64,000 nt of DNA from Gammaproteobacteria bacterium (GCA_016191285.1 JACPPA010000012.1:186001-250000), one strand, 5' to 3'. Positions 36,899 to 47,469 are shown, numbered from the stretch's first letter. The notes: a model not told the origin generated them from the letters alone. Numbers and translations: made by a program.

Positions 36899-39211
36899 TT
36901 AGAACTGATACTTCATTTGCAAGAAGACTTCGTCGTTGCCGCGGAGCGCGCCAATGCCTTCATGCGCTACGCCAAACACGGACTCCTGGAACGGATTGTT
37001 GCCGTTCGCGCCGGGGACCACGAAGGAACGGAACGGGCCGGAATCGTGACGGAAATTCTTCGTCCCGCCCCAAATGGTGTTAAAGCCACCCTTGATCGAC
37101 CAGTGATTGTCCATCTTCCATTCGGTGCTTAAACCTGCAACGTAGGAGCGGGACGCTTCTTCCCACACCACGAAGCCAATCGGCGTCAGCTGATCGCGCA
37201 TGTAGTTCGCGATAAAGAAGAACGTGGTGATGAAGTTGTGCTCGTCCACGTAGTAGCCGGTATGCGTTTCGGAGCCGGGTAAGGTGCCGCCTTCGTGGTT
37301 CAAATACCAGGTGTCGAACAACTGCATCGAGAGGAAGAACGTGCGGTCCTTGTTCAACCACTTGATCCAGGTCGGACGGTCGAGTCCGATCGACCACCGC
37401 ATGACATCGCTCTTGTCGACCCAGTTGGCTTTGCGCGTGTTGTTCACGAGCTCGCCCAACGACCAGGACGATTCCACCCGGAGCACCGTACCGGTATAAC
37501 CTTCAAAGTAATCGAAGGACAGGCCGGTGGTGTTGCGGCGCTTGTATTGAATATCGACTTGGCCGCCAAGTATGGCGCCGGTGTTATAAAACAAGCTTGC
37601 ATCGTTGGCGGCTAACGCCTGCTGGGCAGGGACGAATCCTGCTGCCGCCGCTGCTTTCAGACCTTCCCCAGGCTCGACAACTCGCACTGGAATCTGACCG
37701 GTACCGCCGAGGAGTGCAGCCGCGCCACGATTACATTGCGGTGAAGCGGGGTTCTTAACACAGACCAAATCGTAGATCAGGTTATCCTGCGTCCCGACAT
37801 TCGCCGCGCTCGCACCGAGCACCCCGTTTGGAATGTTGATGCTGTGGAAACGAAATACCGGGATATCGCCGTAGCCGCTGTAGTTCGATAGCGCGAAATG
37901 CACTTCGCCTAAGCGGAATTCCCAGCGCAGACCGCCTTGGGTGTGTTCGATTTTCCAGTCCGGCCGGTTTTCCGCGCTCAGGCCTACCGGTTGACCGAAG
38001 CCCGAGGGGCTACGCGGGTCATTCGGGCCCGCGCTACCACAGAAATCCGACGGCGCAAAATGCGTTGGATCAGACTGCAGCAGGTTCAGGTAGTTCGGTC
38101 CCAAACAAGGCTCAACCGAGAAAAACTGGTTGAACCCGGCAAAGGTCGATTTCTGCATGGCAAACGGATGCGCCCAACCCTGGCTGGGATTGCCGAGGCC
38201 GACGGGTTGGAAGCGATCGAAGTTCCATACAAATTGCAGTGCGTTGTCGGTGGTCGGCCCGATATCGCCAGCCTTGTATTGGATCGACGCTATCCATTGC
38301 GGAATACGGATGTCTTCGAACGAATCGAAGAAGAAATGCTGACCGAAGTCGACCGGGTTGACGATATCCTGCAAGCGGAAAAAGTCGGTCTTACCCCAGA
38401 CGATCTGCTGCTTACCCACCCGGAACCACCAGTCGCCCGCGGTCGCGTCCACATAGAGTTCGCGGAACGGATAGATATTGCTGTTGGAGTCGGTGTTGTT
38501 CATCGCGACATCGAGCGGATCGTTATCGAGATTCTGGCACCCACTGCAATTCAGCGGCATTTGACTGGTCACCGCGAAGAGCGGGAAACCGGATTCGGCT
38601 GCACCTTTGCCGGGCACAAAATCGAATTTATTCCCGCCGGGTGTGCGTGACAGAATCGATTGGAAGTTCTGGTCGATCCAGCTCGGTGCTTGCAATCCGT
38701 TGGTGACGATCTTGCCGACACCGCCGGTGCTAAACACCGCGCCAGCAGCGCCGCTGTTAAGCGTAGTTACGCCGGATTGCCCGACGAAGGCGCCAACAAA
38801 ATCGAAACCGCCGAAGCCGACCGGATCAGTTCGGCCGGAAAAGTCATAGCCCAAATAAGACGGCTTGTTACTGCCCCGTCCTCGGCTGCCAAACGTGTCC
38901 CCGTAGTAATAAGCCGCATCGAATTCCGGGCGAATCACGGCGTTAAAGGACAGCGTTTGAAACACGCCGACGTCCTTGTAATTAATATTCGGCTCGATCT
39001 GCAGCCGCTGAATCCATTGATTTAAATAAGCCTCTCCCGAACCCACCCGTGCCCGGGCCTCGCTCGACAGAAAGCCGTTGATTTCCACTTCACCACCGAG
39101 CGCATTTACCACAATACGCGCATCCGCCGGCGTGCTCACGAGCAGTGCCGAGGACAGCGCACAGGCGCCAAGTGACAGAGCGCGAATAGAGCGTTTCATC
39201 GCGTTATCTCC
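36899..39211 (-). CDS. DUF1302 family outer-membrane protein
   Basis: Signal peptide, LGGEVEINGFLSSEARARVGSG, ELYVDATAGDWWFRVGKQQIVWGKTDFFRLQDIVNPVDFG, C-terminal aromatic FLQMKYQF. Confidence 0.9.
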   Translation of the reverse strand, partial: GDNAMKRSIRALSLGACALSSALLVSTPADARIVVNALGGEVEINGFLSSEARARVGSGEAYLNQWIQRLQIEPNINYKDVGVFQTLSFNAVIRPEFDAAYYYGDTFGSRGRGSNKPSYLGYDFSGRTDPVGFGGFDFVGAFVGQSGVTTLNSGAAGAVFSTGGVGKIVTNGLQAPSWIDQNFQSILSRTPGGNKFDFVPGKGAAESGFPLFAVTSQMPLNCSGCQNLDNDPLDVAMNNTDSNSNIYPFRELYVDATAGDWWFRVGKQQIVWGKTDFFRLQDIVNPVDFGQHFFFDSFEDIRIPQWIASIQYKAGDIGPTTDNALQFVWNFDRFQPVGLGNPSQGWAHPFAMQKSTFAGFNQFFSVEPCLGPNYLNLLQSDPTHFAPSDFCGSAGPNDPRSPSGFGQPVGLSAENRPDWKIEHTQGGLRWEFRLGEVHFALSNYSGYGDIPVFRFHSINIPNGVLGASAANVGTQDNLIYDLVCVKNPASPQCNRGAAALLGGTGQIPVRVVEPGEGLKAAAAAGFVPAQQALAANDASLFYNTGAILGGQVDIQYKRRNTTGLSFDYFEGYTGTVLRVESSWSLGELVNNTRKANWVDKSDVMRWSIGLDRPTWIKWLNKDRTFFLSMQLFDTWYLNHEGGTLPGSETHTGYYVDEHNFITTFFFIANYMRDQLTPIGFVVWEEASRSYVAGLSTEWKMDNHWSIKGGFNTIWGGTKNFRHDSGPFRSFVVPGANGNNPFQESVFGVAHEGIGALRGNDEVFLQMKYQF

Positions 39212-39303
39212 CATAGTTTCCCCCTTCAACAACACAGCACCTAAAAATCAGCGCTGCAAATTTCAAACAATTAATCTTCGATGACAGCCGTGCGCGCCCA
39301 AGA

Positions 39304-41760
39304 CTAGTGCGCAGCTGCCGTCCCACCCGCAACCATCCAGCCACCCAACGCTTGATCGCGCTGGGTGTCCGAGTCATCCACATGCGATTCCATGACGAAC
39401 TTCGGCTTGAACACGCGCACCAACAGCGGAATCAACGTGATGGCGCCGACCATGTTGCTGGTCAGCAGCAGCGACAGCAGCAAGGCCATTTCGCTGTTGA
39501 AGCGCAGCGATGAGCCCGGAATCCAATAGATAATGCCGGCCAGCACGGTCAACGCGGTGAACAGAATGGCCGCACCGGTGGTACGCATGGCGGTGACGAT
39601 GCCATCCAGCAAACTTCGATGGCGCATTTCCTCTTTCAGCCGGTCGAGCATGTAAATCGCATAGTCAACGCCGACTCCGATACCGACCGAGGTTACCGGC
39701 AAGGTGTTCACGTTGAGTCCGATGTCGCGCATCGTCATAAACGCGCGGTTGGTCATCACGCACAGGATCAACAATACAAACACCATGGCGCCCGCGAAAA
39801 TCGAGCGATAGGCAATCATGATCGAGAGCGTGACCAGGGTGATAATCGACACCGTCATCTTTAGATCGGAAAGCTCGGTTTCTTCGTTCGCCGCCGCAGT
39901 GGTTCCGATAATGCCGCCTGCAAAGCGCGGCGTGACCCCTTCGAGTGGATGTTGCGCCAGGAATTTCTTCGCCGCTTCCATGGCACCGGCTACCGTCTTA
40001 CCGGTCGCATCTTTGTAGAAGACCACGAAATTAGCGGTGCGCCCTTCCAGGTCCATGTACTCCAGAATGACACCGGGCATCGAGGCGCCCGCTTCGTACA
40101 TAAAGAGCGTGTTGCCGATGTCCTTCTGGTCTTTCGGAATGATCGACCACCGCGGATCGTCGTAGTGGTACAGGCGATTGATTGAACGCACCAGATGCGG
40201 AATTTCGCGTGTACCCCCGTAATTGAAGGTGTCCGCCATGTAACGCCCGAACTCTTCCATGACCGCGACCACTTCCGGCTGCTTCATGCGGTGCGGTTTG
40301 TCGCCTTCGAAGTAAATGCTGAGTTGGTTGGCGCCGGCGAATTTGTCGGCGATAACCTTGGCCGCGATGTTGTATTCCGAATCCGGAAACAGAATCGGCG
40401 ACCCCGGTTTGCTTTCGCCAATTTGTACTTTCCACCCGAACGAGAATGACCACACGGCCAAGATCGCGGCGCCGCCCAGTACCACCGCGGTGGCCCTAGG
40501 TCCCACGAGGAACACCCCAAGGTTATGCATGATGCGCGATGGCAAGTGCTTGTGCTCTTCCTGGCGGGTGACGTGTGGCGTTGGCAGCAGCGACATGACG
40601 AGCGGGACGAGAATGGCCACCGTCACCAGGTTGCTGGTGCCCCAGAACGCGCAGTAGTAGCCGAGTTTTTGAATCATCGGCATTGACGACAAGGCCAAGA
40701 CCAACAGACCAAACGCATCGGCCAAAATGCCGAGCGAGGCCGGTAGAATGAGCTCGCCCATCGATACGCGTACCGCTGCTTCGCGTTGGCGGCCAAGTCG
40801 AATTTCGTCGTAGTAACGCTCCATGAGCTGCACACAGTGACTCGCGGTGCGCGCCGAGATCAAAATCGGCACCACCAAGATCAGCGGGTCCAGGTTGTAG
40901 CCCATCCAGCCCACAAACCCTAAGCCCCAGACCGCGGATAGCCCGGTGCCCAACGTTGGCACCACGACGCCGGTGATCGAACCAAAATGCAGCCACAGTA
41001 GTGCCACCATGACCGCGCCCGTGACGCCGAAGATGACTTTTAATTCTTTCGAGTGAAAGTAGATCCAACCCTTCAGCATCGGTTCGCCGGCGACATAGAG
41101 TTTGGTCTTGCCGTCGGCCTCGACTTCTTTTTTGAGTTCTTGGAGGCGCGTGTGGATTTGGGTGTAATTCAGACGCTCTTCATCGAACCCGGCGAGGATT
41201 AACGCCGCTTTGCCGTCGGCCGACACATAGGTGCCGTAGACAATATCGTTATTGAACGATTCTTCACGCAATCTTTTCAGGCCATCCGCGTCTTTCGGAA
41301 TGTCTTTGGGCAGTACCGGTTCGGACTTGATCAAACCGCCGGCAGTGGTTCGAATGCGGCGGATTTTCGGGTGCGCAATGCTCGCCACTTGGTAGTGGTT
41401 AACGCCCGTGATGAGGTCGACTTGTTCAGTGACCATTTTGATCTTGGCGAGCGTGTCGTAGGTGAAAATGTCGGCGTTTTTGTCGGTGACTTCGACGGCC
41501 ATGGTCACGACGTTGGCGCCGCCGAAGGTCTGCTTCATTCGATTGTAGTTTTGAATATATTCGTGTTTAGCGGGAAGCAAGTCCGCAAACCGTGAATAGA
41601 CTTCAATCTTCGGAATATGCAGCGCGAGCAGAATAGTCGGCACGCAAATAATAAAAAACGAGATCCACTTGCGATCCATCAGCCAATTGGCGATGGCTTG
41701 ACCGCGAGTAGCGCGCACGTCCGGTACGTGGCCGCTGTTCATTCGATAGCTCCTCCCCAC
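39304..41760 (-). CDS. RND/MMPL superfamily transporter
   Basis: Two halves with TM bundles; GAVMVALLWLHFGSITGVVVPTLGTGLSAVWGLGF; VTSVGIGVGVDYAIYMLDRLKEEMR. Confidence 0.93.
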   Translation of the reverse strand: MGRSYRMNSGHVPDVRATRGQAIANWLMDRKWISFFIICVPTILLALHIPKIEVYSRFADLLPAKHEYIQNYNRMKQTFGGANVVTMAVEVTDKNADIFTYDTLAKIKMVTEQVDLITGVNHYQVASIAHPKIRRIRTTAGGLIKSEPVLPKDIPKDADGLKRLREESFNNDIVYGTYVSADGKAALILAGFDEERLNYTQIHTRLQELKKEVEADGKTKLYVAGEPMLKGWIYFHSKELKVIFGVTGAVMVALLWLHFGSITGVVVPTLGTGLSAVWGLGFVGWMGYNLDPLILVVPILISARTASHCVQLMERYYDEIRLGRQREAAVRVSMGELILPASLGILADAFGLLVLALSSMPMIQKLGYYCAFWGTSNLVTVAILVPLVMSLLPTPHVTRQEEHKHLPSRIMHNLGVFLVGPRATAVVLGGAAILAVWSFSFGWKVQIGESKPGSPILFPDSEYNIAAKVIADKFAGANQLSIYFEGDKPHRMKQPEVVAVMEEFGRYMADTFNYGGTREIPHLVRSINRLYHYDDPRWSIIPKDQKDIGNTLFMYEAGASMPGVILEYMDLEGRTANFVVFYKDATGKTVAGAMEAAKKFLAQHPLEGVTPRFAGGIIGTTAAANEETELSDLKMTVSIITLVTLSIMIAYRSIFAGAMVFVLLILCVMTNRAFMTMRDIGLNVNTLPVTSVGIGVGVDYAIYMLDRLKEEMRHRSLLDGIVTAMRTTGAAILFTALTVLAGIIYWIPGSSLRFNSEMALLLSLLLTSNMVGAITLIPLLVRVFKPKFVMESHVDDSDTQRDQALGGWMVAGGTAAAH

Positions 41761-41988
41761 TGCGATTTATCGAATGGCGCGCCCTGCTTTGACGCACCAC
41801 TAAGCGCCAACGAGTCTGCCATAGTTGTTGTAAAGGGTAAACACTTTCTTTGTCTTAATAGGACGAATTCCGCCGTTTCTGTTGCGTACGTGCAACGTGA
41901 CGAGCTTCACTCGCCCCTGCTCACAACGTCGCAAATCTCCACTTTAGCCTGACGGCAACCGCAGCTCTTGAGCATCGATGCCCGAATT

Positions 41989-42074
41989 GTGGGAGCCGCT
42001 TTAGCGGCGAATCTTTCAAGGTTGGCAGCGGCATCTAAGCCGCCGAAGATTCGCGGATAAATCCGCTCCCACAG
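41989..42074. repeat. REP-like palindrome
   Basis: TGTGGGAGCCGCTTTAGCGGCGAATCTT...AAGATTCGCGGATAAATCCGCTCCCACA. Confidence 0.8.
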
Positions 42075-42181
42075 CTTCCGTGAATACGCCGGCTCGTCAT
42101 TGCGGCCCCAGCGCGCGGCTGACATCAGGCACGCCTTCGGGTATACATCGACACAGTCCTCAACCCGCCCCGCAGTTTCGC

Positions 42182-43570
42182 ATGATCGAAATCGGTGTCT
42201 TCCACAACGGTGCCTGTGATTTACCACCAGTACGTACCGCGGACGGAACGGTGTGTAACGACGGCTCACTGCGTGAGGTCCACGCCGCGGCCCAACGCAC
42301 CATCGTTAATCAGATTCGGCAAGGGATATTGGCCGATAAGTTAGGATTCGATTACTGGTTCCAAACCGAGCATCACTTCCAGCCGGAAGGCGCGGAAATG
42401 AGCCCGAATCCGCTGGCGAGTGAAATGGCGATCGCCGCCAATACGAAGCAAATCCGCCTCGGCCAAGCAGCTAACATCATTGTCTGGCATCACCCCGTGC
42501 GCCTGGCGGAAATGGCGGCGATGCTCGATGTGGTCAGCGGTGGACGCGTGGAAGTGGGGGTGGGCCGTGGTTATCAGCCACGCGAGAACGAAGTGCTCGG
42601 CAAGCCCTACGGCTCGACCATCCAAGATCAAGAACGTAATCGCGTCGCCTTCCAAGAAGCGCTCGATATTTTGATTAAGTGCTGGACCGAACCCTCGTTC
42701 TCGCATCGCGACGAATTTTTCTCGATTCCACCGCGTTACACCAAGTGGAACCACAAGCAAACGATGGCCTACTTCGGCATGCCAAAAGTCGAACGCTCGG
42801 TCGAGGACATCTTAAGCATCGGCCCGCCCGATATGTATTCCGCCGGCAGTCCGGTCCTTGCTTCCACCACCACGCTGAAAGAAATCAGCGTTTTCCCCCA
42901 GCCGTTACAGAAACCGTATCCGCAGCTCTGGGAACCGTTGACGAGCCCGCGCTCGATCAGGTTTGCGGCTGAAAAGGGCGTCAACGGCTATTTCATTATC
43001 GAACCCACCTCGCGCTTGAAACACAACGTCGAGCTGTATTACGAAGCCGCCGAACGCGCCGGATGGCCGGATCGCCTAGGCCGCGGCCGCTTCAAGTATG
43101 GGTGGGATGCCGAAAAACGCCGCGGCATCGTGACCTGCCGCTATATTCACTTGGTATTACCCGGCGCCGATCGCGCGCGCGAACGTGAGCGCTTCAAGCT
43201 CGCGCTGGAAGTGCAGTGGGATTACTACGGGCCATTCGGGTTCGCCGCTCTGCTCGCCGAAGCGGCCGAAGACTTTCTCGATTTGCAGACCAAAATCAAT
43301 CCCGAATCGTTACTGCGGAAGGGAGTGGCACTGTTTGGCTCACCGGAAGAAGTCGTCGAAAAAATACTGCGCATCAAGGACGAGGTCGGTTACGAAGATT
43401 TTATGTTTCATGCCTGGTTCGAACTCGCGGGCTTTGCCGGGCCAGAAATCGAAGACCAGATGCGCTATTTCGCGGAGACCTGCATGCCCATGCTCCATCG
43501 CGCGTGCGGGGGTCGACCATCGCGGGTCCAAGAGTTTACAGTTCCATCGTTTGATGATGTCAGGGCCTAG
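42182..43570 (+). CDS. LLM class flavin-dependent monooxygenase
   Basis: MIEIGVFHNGACDLPPV...WFQTEHHFQPEGAEMSPNPLASEMAIAANTKQIRLGQAANIIVWHHPVRLAEMAAMLDVVSGGRVEVGVGRGYQPRE. Confidence 0.92.
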   Translation: MIEIGVFHNGACDLPPVRTADGTVCNDGSLREVHAAAQRTIVNQIRQGILADKLGFDYWFQTEHHFQPEGAEMSPNPLASEMAIAANTKQIRLGQAANIIVWHHPVRLAEMAAMLDVVSGGRVEVGVGRGYQPRENEVLGKPYGSTIQDQERNRVAFQEALDILIKCWTEPSFSHRDEFFSIPPRYTKWNHKQTMAYFGMPKVERSVEDILSIGPPDMYSAGSPVLASTTTLKEISVFPQPLQKPYPQLWEPLTSPRSIRFAAEKGVNGYFIIEPTSRLKHNVELYYEAAERAGWPDRLGRGRFKYGWDAEKRRGIVTCRYIHLVLPGADRARERERFKLALEVQWDYYGPFGFAALLAEAAEDFLDLQTKINPESLLRKGVALFGSPEEVVEKILRIKDEVGYEDFMFHAWFELAGFAGPEIEDQMRYFAETCMPMLHRACGGRPSRVQEFTVPSFDDVRA

Positions 43571-43773
43571 GTCCGGGTGGCGCCAGTGTGGTGGCTCGCA
43601 TTGAACTTTCATTTATCGACCGCGAATGGGCTTCAAGATTCGAAGCTCAAAGCGGCTCCCACAAATTGACGGTCAACTAAGGCGGCTCCCACAAACCGCC
43701 GCCAGCAGCACGTGAAATAGGCGCGTTCGACGCGGAATAGCTTCCAAATAATGACGATCCGAGGAATATTTCG

Positions 43774-44262
43774 ATGAGTGAATTAAGCCCTGAACTGTTT
43801 CGCAAAGCCTGCGGTTATTGGGCGACCGGCGTGTCGATCGTCACCACGGTGGACACCGACGGTAAACCGTACGGCCTGACGATGAACGCCGTGACATCCC
43901 TGTCCTTGGCACCGCCGCTTTTTATAATTTGCGTCGATAACAAATCGGATACCCTCGAACCGATGCGTCGCAGCGGCGTGTTCGGGATCAACGTGCTTGG
44001 CCTCGGACAACAGGATTTGTCGAACAGTTTCGCGAAGAAGAATCCGAATAAGTTCGACGGCGTGAGATTCGATCGCGGTCACACCGGCGCGCCGGTACTG
44101 CATGGCCACGTGCTCGCGATCGAATGCCGGGTCAGCGCGACCTACCCCGGTGGCGACCATCAAATCTTCGTCGGTGAAGTTCGCCACATCAGCCTGCCCG
44201 ATCCCGAGAATGCGCAACCGATTCTTTACTTTCGCGGACGCTATGCGGCGCTCGGGGCCTAG
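43774..44262 (+). CDS. Flavin reductase (FMN-binding split barrel)
   Basis: FRKACGYWATGVSIVTTVDTDGKPYGLTMNAVTSLSLAPPLFIICVDNKSDT...GVFGINVLG. Confidence 0.93.
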   Translation: MSELSPELFRKACGYWATGVSIVTTVDTDGKPYGLTMNAVTSLSLAPPLFIICVDNKSDTLEPMRRSGVFGINVLGLGQQDLSNSFAKKNPNKFDGVRFDRGHTGAPVLHGHVLAIECRVSATYPGGDHQIFVGEVRHISLPDPENAQPILYFRGRYAALGA

Positions 44263-44506
44263 GCTTTTGCCGGCAGGTGTGGCGCTACTTCGTCCGCTTG
44301 ACCGCTGCTTGCGGCATCGGTCGTGTGCCGTGCCGCTCTACTCGGATATTTCCTAGAACGGGGACGCTGCAACTTCGGCTTGTCGCCGCTCCATGCTTAT
44401 TGGTATGGTGCCGCGGCGTATTTCACCGGGAGGGGAACCGCGTGACGTCGAAAACCTCAGCGCGACCCTCCGTTTTGTTCTCACAACTTCCGCGGGGCAC
44501 TCACGC

Positions 44507-45748
44507 ATGACAACTGACCGTATCCGCCTGCCGCTTAGCGCGCTAACCCTTTCCGCCATTGTCGTTAGCGCGGTAACTACGGTTCAAGCCGGAGACGAAG
44601 AACTCGTCGACCGCCGTTCGCCGTTGGTCATCGATTTTCTGGATGGCGCGTACTTGCCTGGCGCGGGAGGCGTCGTGGTCAGCGGCGACCATGGTCTCTT
44701 GGGGTTGCTCAAGGTCACCGATAAAAGCGCCGAATTAACGCGCTATCCGGGTATTCCGAATGAAGATTTCACGGCGCTAGAAAAATGGTCCGACACCGAA
44801 GTGCTACTCGGCACCTCCTCTGGCAAGCTCTATCTATTCGACGGCAGTAAAGCGACCGAAGTAGCGAACCTCTCCGAACACAATGAGCCCGTGCTGGATA
44901 TCGCCGTGGCCAAGGGTAAAGGCTGGGCCGTGGGCGGTCGCGGAATGCTCGCCACTTCCAGCGATGGCAAAACCTGGACCAATGTCACGATCGCCGAAGT
45001 AACGCAGCCGCAGATGAGTTTCCCGGGAACCGCGGCTGGAGAATGGTATTTCGGTGCGAGCAATATAAATCTCGACACCGTGCAGTTCACTGGCACCGTC
45101 AACGGTCAACCCGCGGTCAAGGACACTGACTACACGCTATTCCCGGATGAGGGGTTTGTTCAGTTCGCCAACAAATTCGATGAAAGCCCCGCGCCGTCCA
45201 TCGGTTTTAAATTCGCGCCAGGACCGGCGTTTCGAGCCGGCGACGTGTCGTGGAATGTGGCCCTGTTTGATGGGACTAATCTCACTATCGCCGGTGAATT
45301 CGGCATGATCTTGCAAAGCAGCGACGGCGGCCAATCGTGGATCCGCCGCGATACCATGCTGACGCCTAAGGAACCGGAACCGCCGTACTGGATCGCGGGC
45401 ACACAAAAAGGCTCGACCATCTTTCTCACCGGCGCGGCGGGGATTGTCCGCACCAGCACCGACGGCGGTGCGACCTGGGCGGCGCTGCCGTCGCCAAGCA
45501 ATGAAGGCTTGTTTGGCGTGAAAGTGCTCGCCTCCGGGCAACCCGCGGTGGCCGGCGCGGTGGGCTTAATCGGCATTTTCGATAACAACGCGTGGTCGCT
45601 AGCCGACCGTACCGAACTACAACTCTTGTCGTGGTTACGTACGCCAGTCGAAATGCCTGACGGTAGCCTGCTGATGCTGGGTGGCCGCGCCACGGCAATC
45701 GTCTACCGCGACGGCAAGTGGAGCCGCATTCCGGTAACGATCAAATAA
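44507..45748 (+). CDS. YCF48-like (Ycf48/HCF136-type) beta-propeller secreted protein
   Basis: Signal peptide; GEFGMILQSSDGGQSWIRRDT, GAAGIVRTSTDGGATWAALPSPSNEGLFGVKV repeats. Confidence 0.85.
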   Translation: MTTDRIRLPLSALTLSAIVVSAVTTVQAGDEELVDRRSPLVIDFLDGAYLPGAGGVVVSGDHGLLGLLKVTDKSAELTRYPGIPNEDFTALEKWSDTEVLLGTSSGKLYLFDGSKATEVANLSEHNEPVLDIAVAKGKGWAVGGRGMLATSSDGKTWTNVTIAEVTQPQMSFPGTAAGEWYFGASNINLDTVQFTGTVNGQPAVKDTDYTLFPDEGFVQFANKFDESPAPSIGFKFAPGPAFRAGDVSWNVALFDGTNLTIAGEFGMILQSSDGGQSWIRRDTMLTPKEPEPPYWIAGTQKGSTIFLTGAAGIVRTSTDGGATWAALPSPSNEGLFGVKVLASGQPAVAGAVGLIGIFDNNAWSLADRTELQLLSWLRTPVEMPDGSLLMLGGRATAIVYRDGKWSRIPVTIK

Positions 45749-45799
45749 CACTAGCGTGCTGTCCCACAAGAACTTGCGTAAATCGACTCGGTATTATTG

Positions 45800-45862
45800 T
45801 AGGAGCGGCTTTAGCCGCGAATGGGCCTTGATAAGAATTCGAAGTTCAAGGCTGCTCCCGCC
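45800..45862. repeat. REP-like palindrome, divergent
   Basis: TAGGAGCGGCTTTAGCCGCGAATGGGCC...TTCGAAGTTCAAGGCTGCTCCCGCC. Confidence 0.65.
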
Positions 45863-45948
45863 AAACGCGGCAGAGGCGCGCGAATTATCAAGGTTCCTCG
45901 TGGGACCGCGCACTAGTTCAGCTCGGTATTTGAAGGCGCCGCCTTCGT

Positions 45949-46563
45949 TTAAGCGTGCTGCACCTCACGGTGCCGAAAGCAATCGACCAGATGATCGTTG
46001 ATCATCCCGGTTGCTTGCATGTGCGCATAGACGACGGTGGAACCTAAAAATTTAAACCCACGCTGTTTGAGATCCTTGGCCAACGCATCGGAGATCGATG
46101 AGGTTGCGGGTACGTCCTGCAAGGCGCGTGGCCGATTAATAATCGGCGTGCCGTCGACGAAACCCCAACAATAGGTATCGAAGCTGCCATAAGCTTCTTG
46201 GATGGCGATAAAGCAGCGTGCATTACCGATCGCGGCGTTGATCTTCGCGCGGTTGCGAATAATGCCGGCATTCGCCAGCAACTGCTCGACCTTGCGCTCA
46301 TTAAAGCGCGCGATCTTCTGCACATCGAACGCCGCAAACGCCGCACGATAGGCTTCGCGTTTGCGAAGCACCGTGTACCAGCTCAAGCCTGCTTGCGCTG
46401 CTTCTAAAGTTAGAAACTCAAACAACACCCGGTCATCATGCACAGGGACTCCCCACTCAGCGTCGTGGTAGGCGATCATCTCGGACTTATCGCCGACCCA
46501 CGTACACCGAGATCGCGTTCGCGGTGCGGCCGGTTTTGACACCGAAGAATTCGTGCTCATCTC
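45949..46563 (-). CDS. tag: DNA-3-methyladenine glycosylase I
   Basis: RCTWVGDKSEMIAYHDAEWGVPVHDDRVLFEFLTLEAAQAGLSWYTVLRKREAYRAAFAAFD; start approximate. Confidence 0.93.
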   Translation of the reverse strand, partial: EMSTNSSVSKPAAPRTRSRCTWVGDKSEMIAYHDAEWGVPVHDDRVLFEFLTLEAAQAGLSWYTVLRKREAYRAAFAAFDVQKIARFNERKVEQLLANAGIIRNRAKINAAIGNARCFIAIQEAYGSFDTYCWGFVDGTPIINRPRALQDVPATSSISDALAKDLKQRGFKFLGSTVVYAHMQATGMINDHLVDCFRHREVQHA

Positions 46564-46570
46564 ATCGGAC

Positions 46571-47341
46571 TTAGCGCGGTGGCAACCGACTCGCCGCATC
46601 GAGCCGGATGCACTCGCCATTCAGGTACGAATTCTCAATGATTTGAGTCGCCAATTTGGCGTATTCGCTCGGCAGGCCGAAGCGTTTGGGATATTCGAGT
46701 TGCGCCTCGATCCCCGCGCGAATTTTGTCGGAGAGGCCTTTGACCATCGGCGTTTCAAACAAGCCCGGCGCAATGGTCATGCATCGGATCCCGTCGCGCG
46801 CCAAATCACGTGCGATCGGCAATGCCATGCTGACCACGCCGCCCTTGCTCGCGGCGTACGCCGCCTGTCCCATCTGGCCGTCATAGGCCGCGATCGATGC
46901 GGTATTAATGATCACACCGCGTTCGCCGCTCGGCCCCTCGGGCGCGTTCTTGCCCATTTCGACCGCGGCTAGGCGCAATACATTAAACGAACCGATGAGA
47001 TTGATGTTGACGATTTTCGTGAATTGCTCGAGCGGGAAGGGCTCCCCGCGACTGACGGTTTTCACCGCACCCCCGACGCCAGCGCAATTGATGCAAATAT
47101 GGATCGCACCTAATTTCGCCATGACTTGACTAACGGCGGTCTTTACGTCGTCCTCGCTCGTTACATTGACTCGGCAATACAGCGCATTGGGCCCGAGTTT
47201 GGACGCCGTCTGCTGACCAAGCTCGTCATTCAAATCAAAGATGGCGACGACGGCGCCCGCTCCCGCCAAGGCTTCCGCGGTCGCTTGCCCGAGCCCGGAC
47301 GCGCCACCCGTCACCACCGCCACTTTGTTTGCTATTTGCAT
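46571..47341 (-). CDS. SDR, 3-hydroxyacyl-CoA dehydrogenase type 2-like
   Basis: VAVVTGGASGLGQATAEALAGAGAVVAIFDLND, NTASIAAYDGQMGQAAYAASKGGVVSMALPIARDLARDGIRCMTIAPGLFETPM. Confidence 0.92.
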   Translation of the reverse strand: MQIANKVAVVTGGASGLGQATAEALAGAGAVVAIFDLNDELGQQTASKLGPNALYCRVNVTSEDDVKTAVSQVMAKLGAIHICINCAGVGGAVKTVSRGEPFPLEQFTKIVNINLIGSFNVLRLAAVEMGKNAPEGPSGERGVIINTASIAAYDGQMGQAAYAASKGGVVSMALPIARDLARDGIRCMTIAPGLFETPMVKGLSDKIRAGIEAQLEYPKRFGLPSEYAKLATQIIENSYLNGECIRLDAASRLPPR

Positions 47342-47397
47342 CGCCGCTCACTCCTCTGGGACTACCCGCATTGCACTTGTTTAGATCAATTCACGAA

Positions 47398-47456
47398 GTG
47401 GGAGCCGCTTTGAGCTTCGAATCTTGAAGCCCATTCGCGGCTAAAGCCGCTCCCAC
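47398..47456. repeat. REP-like palindrome
   Basis: GTGGGAGCCGCTTTGAGCTTCGAATCTTGAAGCCCATTCGCGGCTAAAGCCGCTCCCAC. Confidence 0.75.
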
Positions 47457-47469
47457 AATAGCCAAGGAA

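Noticed and set aside
37937-38650. 237-aa plus-strand ORF
   Set aside because: Antisense to the DUF1302 gene; no domain.
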